A DNA stretch of 64,000 bases. Source: Salinibacterium sp. TMP30. GTDB taxonomy: Bacteria > Actinomycetota > Actinomycetes > Actinomycetales > Microbacteriaceae. Numbering within the stretch: the stretch's first letter is position 1; each line of letters begins with the position of its first letter. A program made the position numbers and the translations under genes. Below are positions 17,058 through 26,487 of the stretch, in pieces. The notes under the pieces were generated by a model, which worked only from the letters and a program-made list of their open reading frames with translations, was not told the DNA's origin and did not search any database. The stretch is from NCBI RefSeq assembly GCF_038397785.1, contig NZ_CP151642.1, positions 2,356,001-2,420,000 on the forward strand, read 5' to 3'.

Positions 17058-18683
17058 TCAGCGGTGCAGTTGCTTGATTTCCAGAAAGGTGTCAGCAATC
17101 AGGCCGCCGTTGACCCGCAGATCGATCAGTACTGGTCCCGACTCTTGGAGAAGCTGCGGAATCAGAGACAGATCTTCAACGCTCGACACAGTGATCGCAG
17201 ACGCACCGGCAGCTCGTGCCAGATCGGCGAAATTTGGCGATGGGTAGTTCGACTCCGCGACGGGGAGGTTCTGGAGGGCAAGCGTGTGACGCTCTATTCC
17301 GAATCCGCCGTCATTGAGAACGACGATTGCAACCGGAAGATTCTCACGGACTGCAGTCTCGAGCTCTGCGATGCTCATTGCCGCCGACCCGTCGCCCATG
17401 ATGGCTGCGACCCGACGGCCGTTGAGGCCCGCTGCGGCCCCCAGTGCGAGGCTCAGGCTCTGGCCGATCGAGCCGAATGAGAACCCGTGGGTGAATGATC
17501 GGGGCATGTGTGTCTGGACGAGTTGGGCGCCCCAGATGCAGGCGTGGCCACCATCCACAACAACGGCGCGATCTCGTGGAAGAGCATTTTCAATGGCGAG
17601 ACAGGCCCGCCTCGGGTCGACTGTGTTGGCTCCGTCGTCGTACTCGAGGTCGTCACCGGCCGAGTCGCGTGCGGGCGGCCGCCAACTCAGCGGTGGGGCA
17701 GACGGCACGATGTACTCGGTGATCGCCAGTGCTGCACATGCTGCGTCGGAAAGGATCGCCAATGCTGGATCGACGAAGCGGCCGAAAGCCAGCGGATCGA
17801 CGTCAATCTGGATGATGGTGGCGTCTGTAACGAAGTCTTTACGGGTGGTCGTCCAATCGTTCAGTGACGCGCCTATTGAAAGGACGCAGTCCGCAGTTGC
17901 CAAGGTGTGAGAAGCCGCAGGATCGCCTAGGCCGCCGGCCACACCTAGCGAGTTCGGGTGCGAACTGAAGTTTCCCTTTCCAAGCAACGACGTCACCACT
18001 GGCGCACCGATGGCGACGGCAAGCTTGCCGATCGCGGAGATCGCATCATTAGATGAGGCTCCACGCCCTGCCACGATGATCGGTCGCTTCGCGGCACCGA
18101 GGATGCGCGCGGCCTGCTCAGCGAGCTCGCGGCTGGGTGCTGGCGCCGATGCCGTGATGCGGGTTTCGCCACTGCGAATCGTCGTGATGCCTGTCTCTGC
18201 TGTCTGAATATCGGTTGCCGCGTCCAATACGACAGTTCGGCGACCGTTCAACACAATCCGGAGCGCCCTATCCAGATCAGCACCTACACGTGAAGGAGTC
18301 GTCAGAGCCACTCGGTCAGCACCCAGCGATGCCGCAAATGCCGATTGGTCCAGTTGCTGAAGGTTGTCGACGTCATGCGCGGCCAGTCCCCCGACAATGA
18401 GCAACACACGAGACCGGTGCGCCACCGCGGTGGCGAGCGAGGTCGCAGTGTTGGTCATTCCGGGGCCGTGAGTGACCGTCGCCACACCGAGCTGCCCAGT
18501 GAATCGAGAGTAGCCGTCCGCCATGCTTACCGCGCCCTGTTCGTGCCGCGCGTGCACGATCCGGATGCCATGGGTCAGGCCTAGCTCCGCCAACAGGTGA
18601 AGATTGCCGTCGCCCATAACAGCAAAGACCGTATCCACGCCCTCCGCGACAAGTTGGCGGGCAATAAGTTCATAGCCGTACAT
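17058..18683 (-). CDS. Thiamine diphosphate-dependent enzyme (acetolactate synthase/decarboxylase superfamily)
   Basis: A 541-residue ThDP enzyme with the three usual domains. The activating Glu is in HARHEQGAVSMADGYSR (near residue 47), the central domain has IVAGRGASS, and the ThDP/Mg motif is IMGDGSAAMSIAEL with VLNDGGFG. It may be a 2-oxo acid decarboxylase, carboligase or acetolactate-synthase-like enzyme; the sequence does not decide. ATG at 18681-18683 places the conserved helix (MYGYELIARQLVAEGV) at the N-terminus. An alternative ATG at 18725 adds 14 residues. Neither has a strong ribosome-binding site. Confidence 0.82.
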   Translation of the reverse strand: MYGYELIARQLVAEGVDTVFAVMGDGNLHLLAELGLTHGIRIVHARHEQGAVSMADGYSRFTGQLGVATVTHGPGMTNTATSLATAVAHRSRVLLIVGGLAAHDVDNLQQLDQSAFAASLGADRVALTTPSRVGADLDRALRIVLNGRRTVVLDAATDIQTAETGITTIRSGETRITASAPAPSRELAEQAARILGAAKRPIIVAGRGASSNDAISAIGKLAVAIGAPVVTSLLGKGNFSSHPNSLGVAGGLGDPAASHTLATADCVLSIGASLNDWTTTRKDFVTDATIIQIDVDPLAFGRFVDPALAILSDAACAALAITEYIVPSAPPLSWRPPARDSAGDDLEYDDGANTVDPRRACLAIENALPRDRAVVVDGGHACIWGAQLVQTHMPRSFTHGFSFGSIGQSLSLALGAAAGLNGRRVAAIMGDGSAAMSIAELETAVRENLPVAIVVLNDGGFGIERHTLALQNLPVAESNYPSPNFADLARAAGASAITVSSVEDLSLIPQLLQESGPVLIDLRVNGGLIADTFLEIKQLHR

Positions 18684-18745
18684 TTGATGGTTACCGCTTC
18701 TTTCACTAGGGGTCCGTGCAGTCATGGCGTGCGCCGGGATTGATC

Positions 18746-20170
18746 TCAGCAGGCGGGGCGGTTCAGCACATCACGGGAAACATGCTGTTTGAGCAGAGTG
18801 CCATCGGGCCCACGCAGGAGCTTCTTGTTCTCAACCATGACACGGCCCCGCAGGATGGTCATGCTTGGCCAAGCGGCAACTTCGTAGCCTTCCCAGGGTG
18901 TGTAGTCCGCCTCGTGCAGATCCATAGAGGAGATCGCGCGCCGGTCTGTGGTGTCCAGAACCGCTAGGTCGGCATCGCTACCGATGGCGATGGCGCCCTT
19001 CTGGGGATAGAGGCCGAGGATCTTCGCGGCATTCGCCGAGGTCAGATCTACAAATCTCGTCAGTTCGAGCCCACGCTTATCGACCCCTTCCGTATACGCG
19101 ACAGGCATGCGCATCTCGACTCCGGCGTGCCCGCCCGTTGCATCGAAGATGGTCTTTCCCCGTGTCTTCACGTCAAAGTCTGTGCACACTCCATCGGTCG
19201 CCAGCGTGCTCAAGGAACCGGCGAGAAGTGCCTCCCACATGGAGTCTCGGTCGGTCGCAGACTTCAGTGAAGGGTAAGTGTGGTAGATCGCACCGTGGTC
19301 CAGCTTGTAATCCTCTTCAGTAAAGTGTGCGTAGTGGGGGAGCACTTCACCGTAAACGGCCTGCCCCCGCCCTCGAGCCTCCGCGATAGCCTGCACGCCC
19401 TCAATTGCACTGACATGCATTAGATAGATCGGGGCCCCAACATGCTCAGCGAGAGTTATCACTCGCTGAAACGAAATCTTCTCGGAGATCTTGTTGTGCG
19501 CTTGCGGCATGTATTCCAACGCGGTCTGACCGTCCCGCTGGAGTTGCTTGTAGGCGTACATCACGAGATCATCGTCTTCGGCGTGAACGGCGAGCATGGC
19601 GCCGGCCTCTGCAGTCTTCTGCATCAGACCCCATATATTGCCGAGGTCAGTCTTCTGCTTGGGCCGGGTCGGAGTCGTGTTGGTCATCCAGACCTTCCAG
19701 CTGCCGTGACCGTTGCGGATAGCATCCGGCACCTGTTCGAGTACCTCGAACGGGATTTCCTCCTCCTTGAACGTGCCATGGAGTGCGTAGTCAGTGTAAG
19801 TCTGACCTTCCCACTCAGCCGACTTGCGGGCGAAGGAATCGCTGAGATCGTCGCCGGGTTGCCAATGTGCGAAGTCGATCAAAGTGGTGGTCCCGCCGTA
19901 GATGGCGCCTTCGCTTACTCGATCCGCGCCAAAGCACTTGATGCCGCTGTCGGCAGCGGTAGGGAGAACCGAGTTGGTGTGGACGTGAGGATCCACACCC
20001 CCAGGTACCACAAGCTGTCCGGCCAGGTCGACGACACGGGCGGCCTCATTGGCGAGAGAGCGGCCGTTCTCTACTAGGGACACAATCTTGCCGTCGGCGA
20101 TACCGATATCGAGTTTCTTCGCCCCGGAAGGAGTGACTACCAGTCCGTTAATTAGAAGGAGGTCGAGCAT
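18746..20170 (-). CDS. Hydantoinase/dihydropyrimidinase-family cyclic amidohydrolase
   Basis: A 474-residue enzyme that should open a cyclic amide or imide ring. Metal ligands are visible: DPHVHTN, the carboxylated Lys in GSWKVWMTN (near 159), His in LAVHAEDD, His in YLMHVSA and Asp in LATDGVCTDF. Length equals D-hydantoinases. The lysine context is unusual (WKVW rather than the common FKVF), so substrate preference may differ. The ATG follows AAAGG at a good distance. It sits between formamidase and ThDP genes, in one run with an isochorismatase-type amidase that could take its product. Confidence 0.87.
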   Translation of the reverse strand: MLDLLLINGLVVTPSGAKKLDIGIADGKIVSLVENGRSLANEAARVVDLAGQLVVPGGVDPHVHTNSVLPTAADSGIKCFGADRVSEGAIYGGTTTLIDFAHWQPGDDLSDSFARKSAEWEGQTYTDYALHGTFKEEEIPFEVLEQVPDAIRNGHGSWKVWMTNTTPTRPKQKTDLGNIWGLMQKTAEAGAMLAVHAEDDDLVMYAYKQLQRDGQTALEYMPQAHNKISEKISFQRVITLAEHVGAPIYLMHVSAIEGVQAIAEARGRGQAVYGEVLPHYAHFTEEDYKLDHGAIYHTYPSLKSATDRDSMWEALLAGSLSTLATDGVCTDFDVKTRGKTIFDATGGHAGVEMRMPVAYTEGVDKRGLELTRFVDLTSANAAKILGLYPQKGAIAIGSDADLAVLDTTDRRAISSMDLHEADYTPWEGYEVAAWPSMTILRGRVMVENKKLLRGPDGTLLKQHVSRDVLNRPAC

Positions 20171-20229
20171 GAGGGTGGAGCCTTTCGTTTAAAGTTGTAT
20201 TGCAGTCGGCGGGAGTACCATTTACTGAT

Positions 20230-21117
20230 TCAGGAGGACGACAAAACAGGTGGTGCAATGAAGTACTCCGTGGCCAGACTCACCTTCACTGAACTGCGAG
20301 CGTTCACGAGCTGGGAGATGGAAACATCTGCGACGGCGCTAAGCAGCATCGCGGCCTTCTCGCGCTCCCATCCGCGGTCGGATTGCACCAGCGCGAGCAT
20401 GTCGTCGAGGGCAAGTCGAGCTGCTTCATCAAGATCATCGCCGTCGCCGATCGTGATCACATAGTTCCCGGAGAGAATAACGGGGCGTGGGTACGATGCG
20501 CGGCCGACGACGCTACACGACATCACGACTCGGCCCTCAACCTCGACCGCGGTGAGGGAGGACTCACCGTCACCCTGCACCGCGTGAAGGTCGCCGACGA
20601 ACAGGAACCCTCCGGCAACTTGCGCTGTGAGGAAGATCGTGGAGCCCTCCACCAAGTCCTTACAATCCATGTTGCCGCCGAAGGTGCCGACAGTGCTTGA
20701 ACTTGGGCTATCGTCCGCCGGAGCGAACCCAAGCTTGCCGACCATGGGCCGTACAGGGATGGTGACATCCTTTTCGAAGTACACCAAGCCGTTGCGGATA
20801 TCCATGGTGTGACCGAACGGGCGAAATTCGCCGCTGAAGCCTCCTCGTCCGGGCAGCGTAAGCATCGCACCACGCTCGGCAATATCGAGCTTGTGGATTT
20901 CAATGCGGACCAGATCACCCGGATTCACGCCCTCAATAGCTACGGGGCCTATTACTGGAATCGAGAATGCACTGAAGTCGTCGGCGTCCTCAAAACCTGC
21001 ACGCGAAAGGATGCTCGGCGTTTTGACCAGGAACTGCTCGCCTTGCGCGACAGTGAGCGAGGCTGTCGCTTGCGCGGTGTAAACCGAGGACGAACCCTCA
21101 TGACCGAGTGCCTGCAT
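20230..21117 (-). CDS. Acetamidase/formamidase family protein
   Basis: A 295-residue FmdA/AmdA-family protein. Characteristic segments are VNPGDLVRIEIHKL, FRPFGHTMDIRNG, MVGKLGFAPADD, GTFGGNMDCKDLVEG and GFLFVGDLHAVQGDGE. Members hydrolyse formamide or short amides to ammonia. The ATG at 21115-21117 is chosen because GAGG sits 8 bases before it; an ATG at 21177 would overlap the aminotransferase by 28 bp. It could recycle a formamide-type by-product of ring cleavage. The Asp and His metal ligands of the family (FGGNMDC, VGDLHA) are retained. Confidence 0.83.
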   Translation of the reverse strand: MQALGHEGSSSVYTAQATASLTVAQGEQFLVKTPSILSRAGFEDADDFSAFSIPVIGPVAIEGVNPGDLVRIEIHKLDIAERGAMLTLPGRGGFSGEFRPFGHTMDIRNGLVYFEKDVTIPVRPMVGKLGFAPADDSPSSSTVGTFGGNMDCKDLVEGSTIFLTAQVAGGFLFVGDLHAVQGDGESSLTAVEVEGRVVMSCSVVGRASYPRPVILSGNYVITIGDGDDLDEAARLALDDMLALVQSDRGWEREKAAMLLSAVADVSISQLVNARSSVKVSLATEYFIAPPVLSSS

Positions 21118-21149
21118 CTGCGGTGCCTCTTCGCTGCCTTCGTGCACCG

Positions 21150-22109
21150 TTATACCGAGTAGACGGGCTGAGCCCATCCTTGGTCGGCGGAGACCTTACC
21201 ACGCACAGCTTTCTGGTAAAGGTCCTGCAGCTGACGAGTGATCTCTCCCGGCTGAGTGTCTCCAATGGGGGTTCGGTCTACCGATTTGACATGGTTGACC
21301 TCCGCCGCGCTACCGCACACGAAAACTTCTTCTGCGGAGTAAAGCTCGGTGCGATCAATGGGACGAACATCCAGCTCCAGACCGAGTTCTGCGGTTGCTA
21401 AGTGCATGACACTGTCCCGTGTGATGCCCTCGAGAATGCTCTCGGTGACCGGTGGGGTGCACAGCCTACCGTCGCGCACCATAAACACGTTGTAGCCGGC
21501 ACCTTCGGAAACGTGACCGTCCTCGGTGAGCAGGAGTGCCGCATCATAACCGTTCCGTCGCGATTCCAGAAGCGCCAGTCGCCCGTTCTGATAGTTCGCG
21601 ATTGACTTCACTCGCGGAGGCATCGATCGGTCTGACAGGCGCGCCCAACTGCTGATCTGCACATCCAACCCGGTCGCACCGAAGTAATTGCCCATGGGGA
21701 TGGCCGCCATATAGACCGTCGCGGGGCCTGTATCATCAGGTTTTCCGTCACTGGAATCGACGAAGACCTGGGTGCGCATATGCAGATTGCCGCGCAGCTC
21801 GTTTGCCCGCACCAGTCCGAGTAGCTGTGCCGAAAGTAAGTCAACATCCGTCGGCCCGTCGATTTCGACGACTCGCATCGAGTCAACCAGTCGACGCATG
21901 TGGTCCTGAATTCGGAAAGCATAGAGTTCGTCGTCCTCTTCGCTCCAATAGGCGCGGAATCCTTCAAAGACTCCAACACCGTACTTAAGCGTCGTGCTGA
22001 GCACGTGGAGCTTCGCCTCGCCATATTCCACCAACTCCCCGTCGTGGAGCAGGTAACGTACGCCAATGTCTTGTGTCGGGGCTGCTGGGGCGATTGTGGT
22101 GTGTGTCAT
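21150..22109 (-). CDS. Branched-chain-type amino acid aminotransferase (PLP class IV)
   Basis: A 319-residue class IV aminotransferase. The PLP lysine is in VKSIANYQNGRLAL, and the N-terminus has KYGVGVFEGFRAYW and MRRLVDSMRV typical of IlvE. The phosphate-binding turn is GITRDSVMHLA. Context between amidases and a ThDP enzyme suggests it transaminates the amino acid released from an N-carbamoyl intermediate rather than serving general valine/leucine synthesis; this is inference. It begins 13 bp after the isochorismatase-family gene. Confidence 0.87.
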   Translation of the reverse strand: MTHTTIAPAAPTQDIGVRYLLHDGELVEYGEAKLHVLSTTLKYGVGVFEGFRAYWSEEDDELYAFRIQDHMRRLVDSMRVVEIDGPTDVDLLSAQLLGLVRANELRGNLHMRTQVFVDSSDGKPDDTGPATVYMAAIPMGNYFGATGLDVQISSWARLSDRSMPPRVKSIANYQNGRLALLESRRNGYDAALLLTEDGHVSEGAGYNVFMVRDGRLCTPPVTESILEGITRDSVMHLATAELGLELDVRPIDRTELYSAEEVFVCGSAAEVNHVKSVDRTPIGDTQPGEITRQLQDLYQKAVRGKVSADQGWAQPVYSV

Positions 22110-22122
22110 GACAGAGTTACTC

Positions 22123-22746
22123 CTATGAACGAATGGTCGATAAAGCGCTCGTGACGACCGCGCTGGTCGTCACGGTGCCGTGGAAAAGGGAAATATTCTT
22201 CATGGTGGCCGCGTGGAGGTCAGGCCAAGGAGTGCCACAGGCGTCTTCGACGACCGTGACGCCCAGATCTCGCGAGTACGCATCGCGTACTGTCCCATCC
22301 ACGCAGTAGCTGGTGGTAACTCCGCAAATCACGAGATGCGTGATGCCCCGCATTCTCAGCTCGACTTCTAAGCCGGTGCCGTAAAACGCACTGGCCCGGT
22401 GCTTGACGATTTTCACATCGTTCTCGTGAACGAGCGGGGAGAGGTCATCCAGCAGTTCCGAGTCCCAACTGCCCCGAAGGCAAGGGGGCACGAGGAGTTC
22501 CGCTTGTGGATTATCCAACCAAGACCGATCGATCGACACGTCGTTCGCGATGTGCTCCTGGATTGACCAGAAAACGGTCATACCTGCTGCATGCGCAGCA
22601 GACACCAGACCAGCAACAACCGGGACGACCTTCGAGTTCGCATCAATAGGCATCGTCTGGGCGATTGACCCGTCTGGGTGGCAGAATCCGTTCTGCATGT
22701 CGATCACGACCAGAGCCGTATCTACTGCAGACAATTCGGGGCTCAT
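22123..22746 (-). CDS. Isochorismatase-family cysteine hydrolase, candidate N-carbamoyl amidase
   Basis: A 207-residue hydrolase with the complete Asp-Lys-Cys triad: VVIDMQNGF, KIVKHRASAFYGT and VTTSYCVDGTVRDA. The family contains N-carbamoylsarcosine amidase, maleamate amidase and nicotinamidase. Next to a hydantoinase, removal of an N-carbamoyl group is the attractive role. ATG at 22744-22746 follows GCGAGG by 8 bases, better than the GTG at 22764. It lies 19 bp after the substrate-binding protein gene. Confidence 0.83.
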   Translation of the reverse strand: MSPELSAVDTALVVIDMQNGFCHPDGSIAQTMPIDANSKVVPVVAGLVSAAHAAGMTVFWSIQEHIANDVSIDRSWLDNPQAELLVPPCLRGSWDSELLDDLSPLVHENDVKIVKHRASAFYGTGLEVELRMRGITHLVICGVTTSYCVDGTVRDAYSRDLGVTVVEDACGTPWPDLHAATMKNISLFHGTVTTSAVVTSALSTIRS

Positions 22747-22765
22747 TTGGATGACCTCGCCCACG

Positions 22766-24385
22766 CTATTCGACGCTCATAAGCGCCGGATTGATGGTGC
22801 GAAGTGGGGAGTTGGAGAATCCGGAAATGTTGTCGCGGTGCGCTTGAACGTTGGCACTGTCGACGAGATAGAGGATCGGCATATCCGCGACTGCGAGATC
22901 AGCAATCTGTGAGATCAAGTCACCGCGATCTTCTGCCGATGCCTCCTGCGCCTTACCGACAAGCGCGTCGTATTCGGCGCTATCGTATCCGAAGCTGTTG
23001 ATGTTGGAGTTCGATAGCGTGAAAGCAGCTGCCCCGTAGGTGGCATCCCCCACGAACGTCGAGTCACTATAGAACGCAGCATCGTAGCGCCCTTCACGGA
23101 CCAGCTGGAAGAACTCGGCAGCTCCTGCAACTCGGTTGAGTTCCATGGTCACCCCGATATTCTTGAGGTCGGCTTGAATTTGGATGGCAAGCGGCTCCAC
23201 CCAAGGGCCGGGACGGGACGGGCTGAACAGGGCTGTAAAGGTAAGTCCGTCGGGGTAGCCAGCTTCGGCTAGCAACTTTTGTGCACCCTCAGGGTCGAAC
23301 TTATAGCTGGTCCCTGACTCTGGGAAGTCATAGTATTGCGGGATGCCGTGTTTCGCGCTTTCCCCAAAGTCCCGATAAATGGTTTCCACAATCTGATCGC
23401 GGTCGATCGCCATAGAAATCGCTTGCCGAACGCGAACATCATCGAAGATCTCGCCGTCCTGCTGGAGGAACATTTCGTCACGATCGGCCGCAACACAGTT
23501 CTCGATGGCTACACCCTCGGCATCGCGCAACCCGTCGTACTCGGCAAAGGTCAAGGCGTCTGCCCAGTCTGCGTCGCCAGAACGCACGAGTTGCATGCGC
23601 GTCGCTGAGTCGGCGACTGCGCGCAGGGTGACCGTCTCGAAGTTGCCGCGTTCCCCTGTGTAGTTGGGGTTCTGGCTTAGCACGATCTCCGTGTTCGGCT
23701 GGAACCGGTCCACCTGCCAGGGGCCGAAGTTGGCTGAGTTCATGCGAATGAACTCATTGGCCCACGGGTCTGCGTCAGTTACATGCTTCTTCGCCTCAGT
23801 GCTGTCGTGGATGGTCAGAAGGGGGCTTGCGAATTGAATGACATCCGATGACGTTGACGTGACCACGTTCATCTGCACGGTTTTGTCGTCGATGACCTCG
23901 ACCAGATTGTCGACGTCGTAGCGCCCGATGAACCCCAGCGCGCTCGGGATGAATGCCTCTTGCGCAAGCTGTCGCTCGACGCTCCACTTCACGTCTTCCG
24001 AGGTGATCTCGTTGCCGTTGTTACTCACCGCATCGCCTAGGCGGAATACGACGCTCTTGCCGTCATCAGCTAGATCCCAAGAGTCGGCCAGATGGGGTAC
24101 GACGTCGTTGGATTCGCCGAGCACATCACAAGTGCCTTGGTAGCGGACAAGCGTCGAGTCATAAACCGAGTACAGGATCTTACTCGGCTGACCGCCCCAA
24201 GGTGTTTGATCAAGATGTTCTGGAACGCCAGGGACAGCATAGGAAAAGTCGAGATCTGCGGCGACTGAATCCTCGGTATTACCACTCTGAAGACTGCAAC
24301 TACTGACTAACAGCACGCTTGCTGTCAGTATCCCGAAGGCTGCGGTTGTTCTTTGTCGAGCAGTGCGAGGGAGTGAAACGACCAT
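22766..24385 (-). CDS. ABC transporter substrate-binding lipoprotein, peptide/nickel family
   Basis: A 539-residue extracytoplasmic binding protein (SBP_bac_5). The signal peptide ends in the lipobox VLLVSSC, so it is anchored at the outer face of the membrane. The body has the family segments LADSWDLADDGKSVVFRL and VRQAISMAIDRDQIVE. AAAGGAG precedes the ATG by 8 bases. It lies 105 bp downstream of the four other importer genes and has its own promoter-like elements. The ligand may be a small amide-containing compound rather than a peptide, given the enzymes behind it. Confidence 0.9.
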   Translation of the reverse strand: MVVSLPRTARQRTTAAFGILTASVLLVSSCSLQSGNTEDSVAADLDFSYAVPGVPEHLDQTPWGGQPSKILYSVYDSTLVRYQGTCDVLGESNDVVPHLADSWDLADDGKSVVFRLGDAVSNNGNEITSEDVKWSVERQLAQEAFIPSALGFIGRYDVDNLVEVIDDKTVQMNVVTSTSSDVIQFASPLLTIHDSTEAKKHVTDADPWANEFIRMNSANFGPWQVDRFQPNTEIVLSQNPNYTGERGNFETVTLRAVADSATRMQLVRSGDADWADALTFAEYDGLRDAEGVAIENCVAADRDEMFLQQDGEIFDDVRVRQAISMAIDRDQIVETIYRDFGESAKHGIPQYYDFPESGTSYKFDPEGAQKLLAEAGYPDGLTFTALFSPSRPGPWVEPLAIQIQADLKNIGVTMELNRVAGAAEFFQLVREGRYDAAFYSDSTFVGDATYGAAAFTLSNSNINSFGYDSAEYDALVGKAQEASAEDRGDLISQIADLAVADMPILYLVDSANVQAHRDNISGFSNSPLRTINPALMSVE

Positions 24386-24411
24386 GTTTTTGCTCCTTTT
24401 ATTAAAATGAT

Positions 24412-24447
24412 TGTCTAGACAGTATATTGAAACTTGGGTGCCGTCAA
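24412..24447 (-). promoter_or_regulatory. Promoter/operator of the substrate-binding protein gene
   Basis: On the minus strand TTGACG is followed 15 bp later by TATACT and then by the perfect 10-bp palindrome TGTCTAGACA (24412-24421). The -10 is good but the spacing is short. The 14-bp motif at 24415-24428 matches 11 of 14 positions of the one before the XRE-cupin gene (11114-11127), and both lie 30 bp before their start codons. Confidence 0.45.
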
Positions 24448-24490
24448 CTGCGGATATTGTTTCGCTATTGACTCCAGCTCGAACCTGTGC

Positions 24491-25504
24491 TCAGTAGCGG
24501 ATGCGCGGATCGAGCATGGCCACGATCACGTCCAACGCAACGTAGGCGAGGATGACAACCGCACCGGTCACGAGGATGAACCCCTGAATGATCGGCAGGT
24601 CGCCCTTGAGTACTCCGTCGAGTGCCCATGCGCCGGCACCAGGCCAGGCGAAGACGATCTCGATGATGGATTGGGCGCTCAGGCTGACGCCGAAAAGGAT
24701 CGCCGCATAGGTGAGCGCAGCAGTGCGCGAGGACAGGAGCGCGTAGCGCATCACCTGCCACTCCGGCAGTCCACACCCCCGAGCGAACTCGATCTGCGGC
24801 GTGACCAGCGCCTGAGTGACGCTGGTGCGGACGGTCTTCGCGAAGTACGCAGCCAGAAATATTCCGGAACTAATTACGGGGAGAATCGAGTGGGCCGCGA
24901 TTGCGCCCAAGGCATCCAGATTTCCGGCCAAGATAGCGTCGTAGAGAACTACACCAGTAACGTCTGGGGAGCGCGGTGTGTTGGGATAAAGCATACCGAC
25001 CGGGGTGGGAAACAAGCGAAACTGGAACACGAACAGGAAGATTAGGACCACCCCGAGAAAAAATGGGGGGATACCCTGAGCTAGCGAGATGAACCCAGAC
25101 GAGATTCGCCCTATTGTGCGTCCTCGGAAGTATGCGCCCACCGCACCGATGGCGGTGCCGAGAACGAGGGCAAGCATCAGTGATGGGATGACCAGGATAA
25201 AACTGTTCGGCAAGCGTCGCATCAACTCACCAGTGACCGAAGAGCCAGTCAGGTATGAATTGCCCAAGTCGCCGCGGAACGCGGCAAGTACATAGCTAGA
25301 GTACTGCTCCCACAGTGAGCGGTCCAACCCTAGATCCGTTCGCACCTTCGCAAGGGCCTCATCGCTTGCGAAATCCCCAAGAATCAAAGCGGCAGGATCC
25401 CCGGGAATAAGGAGCACGAGACCAAACGAAAGTGACGCCAAGATGAAGAGCATTACCGGGAGCAGCGCTAGCCGCTTTAGTGTGAAGATCAATGCGGAGT
25501 TCAA
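24491..25504 (-). CDS. ABC transporter permease, DppB family
   Basis: A 337-residue inner-membrane permease with six predicted spans. The DppB hallmarks are PGDPAALILG near the first span, WEQYSSYVLAAFRGDLGNS, and the EAA-like loop ARGCGLPEWQVMRYALLSS, ending VAMLDPRIRY. It appears to start with TTG at 25502-25504, overlapping the stop of the preceding ATPase gene (TTGA). Normally this permease is first in such operons; here it is last of the four. Confidence 0.87.
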   Translation of the reverse strand: MNSALIFTLKRLALLPVMLFILASLSFGLVLLIPGDPAALILGDFASDEALAKVRTDLGLDRSLWEQYSSYVLAAFRGDLGNSYLTGSSVTGELMRRLPNSFILVIPSLMLALVLGTAIGAVGAYFRGRTIGRISSGFISLAQGIPPFFLGVVLIFLFVFQFRLFPTPVGMLYPNTPRSPDVTGVVLYDAILAGNLDALGAIAAHSILPVISSGIFLAAYFAKTVRTSVTQALVTPQIEFARGCGLPEWQVMRYALLSSRTAALTYAAILFGVSLSAQSIIEIVFAWPGAGAWALDGVLKGDLPIIQGFILVTGAVVILAYVALDVIVAMLDPRIRY

Positions 25505-26487
25505 TTCATCACCGTACTTTCCTCGGTCGAGTCAAGTGGGGGAGCTGCACCGATGTGAATACATGCGGCCGCCCGTGCTGGCGCGATTGGCAAAAGCGGA
25601 ACTGGCGAGACGGCGCACTCATCAGTCTGCAGTGGGCACCGCCCGACCAGTGGGCATCCGCTGAAGCGCGTTGTCGGACTCGGAATGTCACCATGAAGTT
25701 TCTTTGAAACCGACTTCTCGTCCGGATCGACCGAAAGTGTCGACGAGAGGAGCGCGACACTGTACGGGTGCTCAGGCTGGTCGATGATCAGGCTGGTTGG
25801 GCCCGTCTCCATGAACCGGCCCAGATACATCACCGCTGTGGTGTCGCTAAAAAAACGCACGGTCGCTATGTCATGAGAGATGAATAGATAGGTGAGGTTG
25901 TGCTTCAGTTGTAGATCTTTGAGCAGGTTCAGGATCGTTGCCCGCACGGTCAAGTCGAGAGACGACGTCGGCTCATCGAGGACGATCAGCTTCGGGTCCA
26001 CGATAATAGCGCGCGCAATGCCGATCCGCTGCTGCTGGCCGCCGCTCAGATCAGCGGGATGCCTACGAAGCACGGCATCACTCAGACCGACCTCCTTCAG
26101 TACTTCGACCACCCGCTGCCTCCGCGCCGAGGACGACAGGGAAGTGAAGAGTCGAAGTGGTTCGCCAATGATTGCCTCGACCGTCATGCGTGGGTTCAGA
26201 GACTCGTACGGCTCTTGAAACACAACGGAGATTGATGAACGCATCTCGCGTAGTTGCCGCGGTGACATCGCGGTGAGATCTCTACCATCGAATATCACCT
26301 GTCCCGCGTCTGGCCGGAGCAGCCCGAGCACAATACGTCCGACAGTGGACTTGCCAGAACCACTCTCCCCGATCAGGCTCATCGTCCTTCCTTGTTCAAC
26401 GCCGAAGCTCACATCGTCAACGGCACGGATGACCTTTCCCCCGCTGCGGAACTCTTTGGAAACGTTCCTAACCTCAAGCAGTGACAC
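25501..26487 (-). CDS. ABC transporter ATP-binding protein, DppF/OppF family
   Basis: A 328-residue ATPase. Walker A is GESGSGKST, signature LSGGQQQR, Walker B LIVLDEPTSSLD, and the switch His is in FISHD. The C-terminal cysteine-containing tail (GCPLVGRCP) is typical of oligopeptide transporter ATPases. GTG at 26485-26487 is chosen for the GGGGAGG 9 bases upstream; it overlaps the preceding ATPase gene by 14 bp. The longer frame start at 26541 lacks support. Confidence 0.88.
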   Translation of the reverse strand: MSLLEVRNVSKEFRSGGKVIRAVDDVSFGVEQGRTMSLIGESGSGKSTVGRIVLGLLRPDAGQVIFDGRDLTAMSPRQLREMRSSISVVFQEPYESLNPRMTVEAIIGEPLRLFTSLSSSARRQRVVEVLKEVGLSDAVLRRHPADLSGGQQQRIGIARAIIVDPKLIVLDEPTSSLDLTVRATILNLLKDLQLKHNLTYLFISHDIATVRFFSDTTAVMYLGRFMETGPTSLIIDQPEHPYSVALLSSTLSVDPDEKSVSKKLHGDIPSPTTRFSGCPLVGRCPLQTDECAVSPVPLLPIAPARAAACIHIGAAPPLDSTEESTVMN

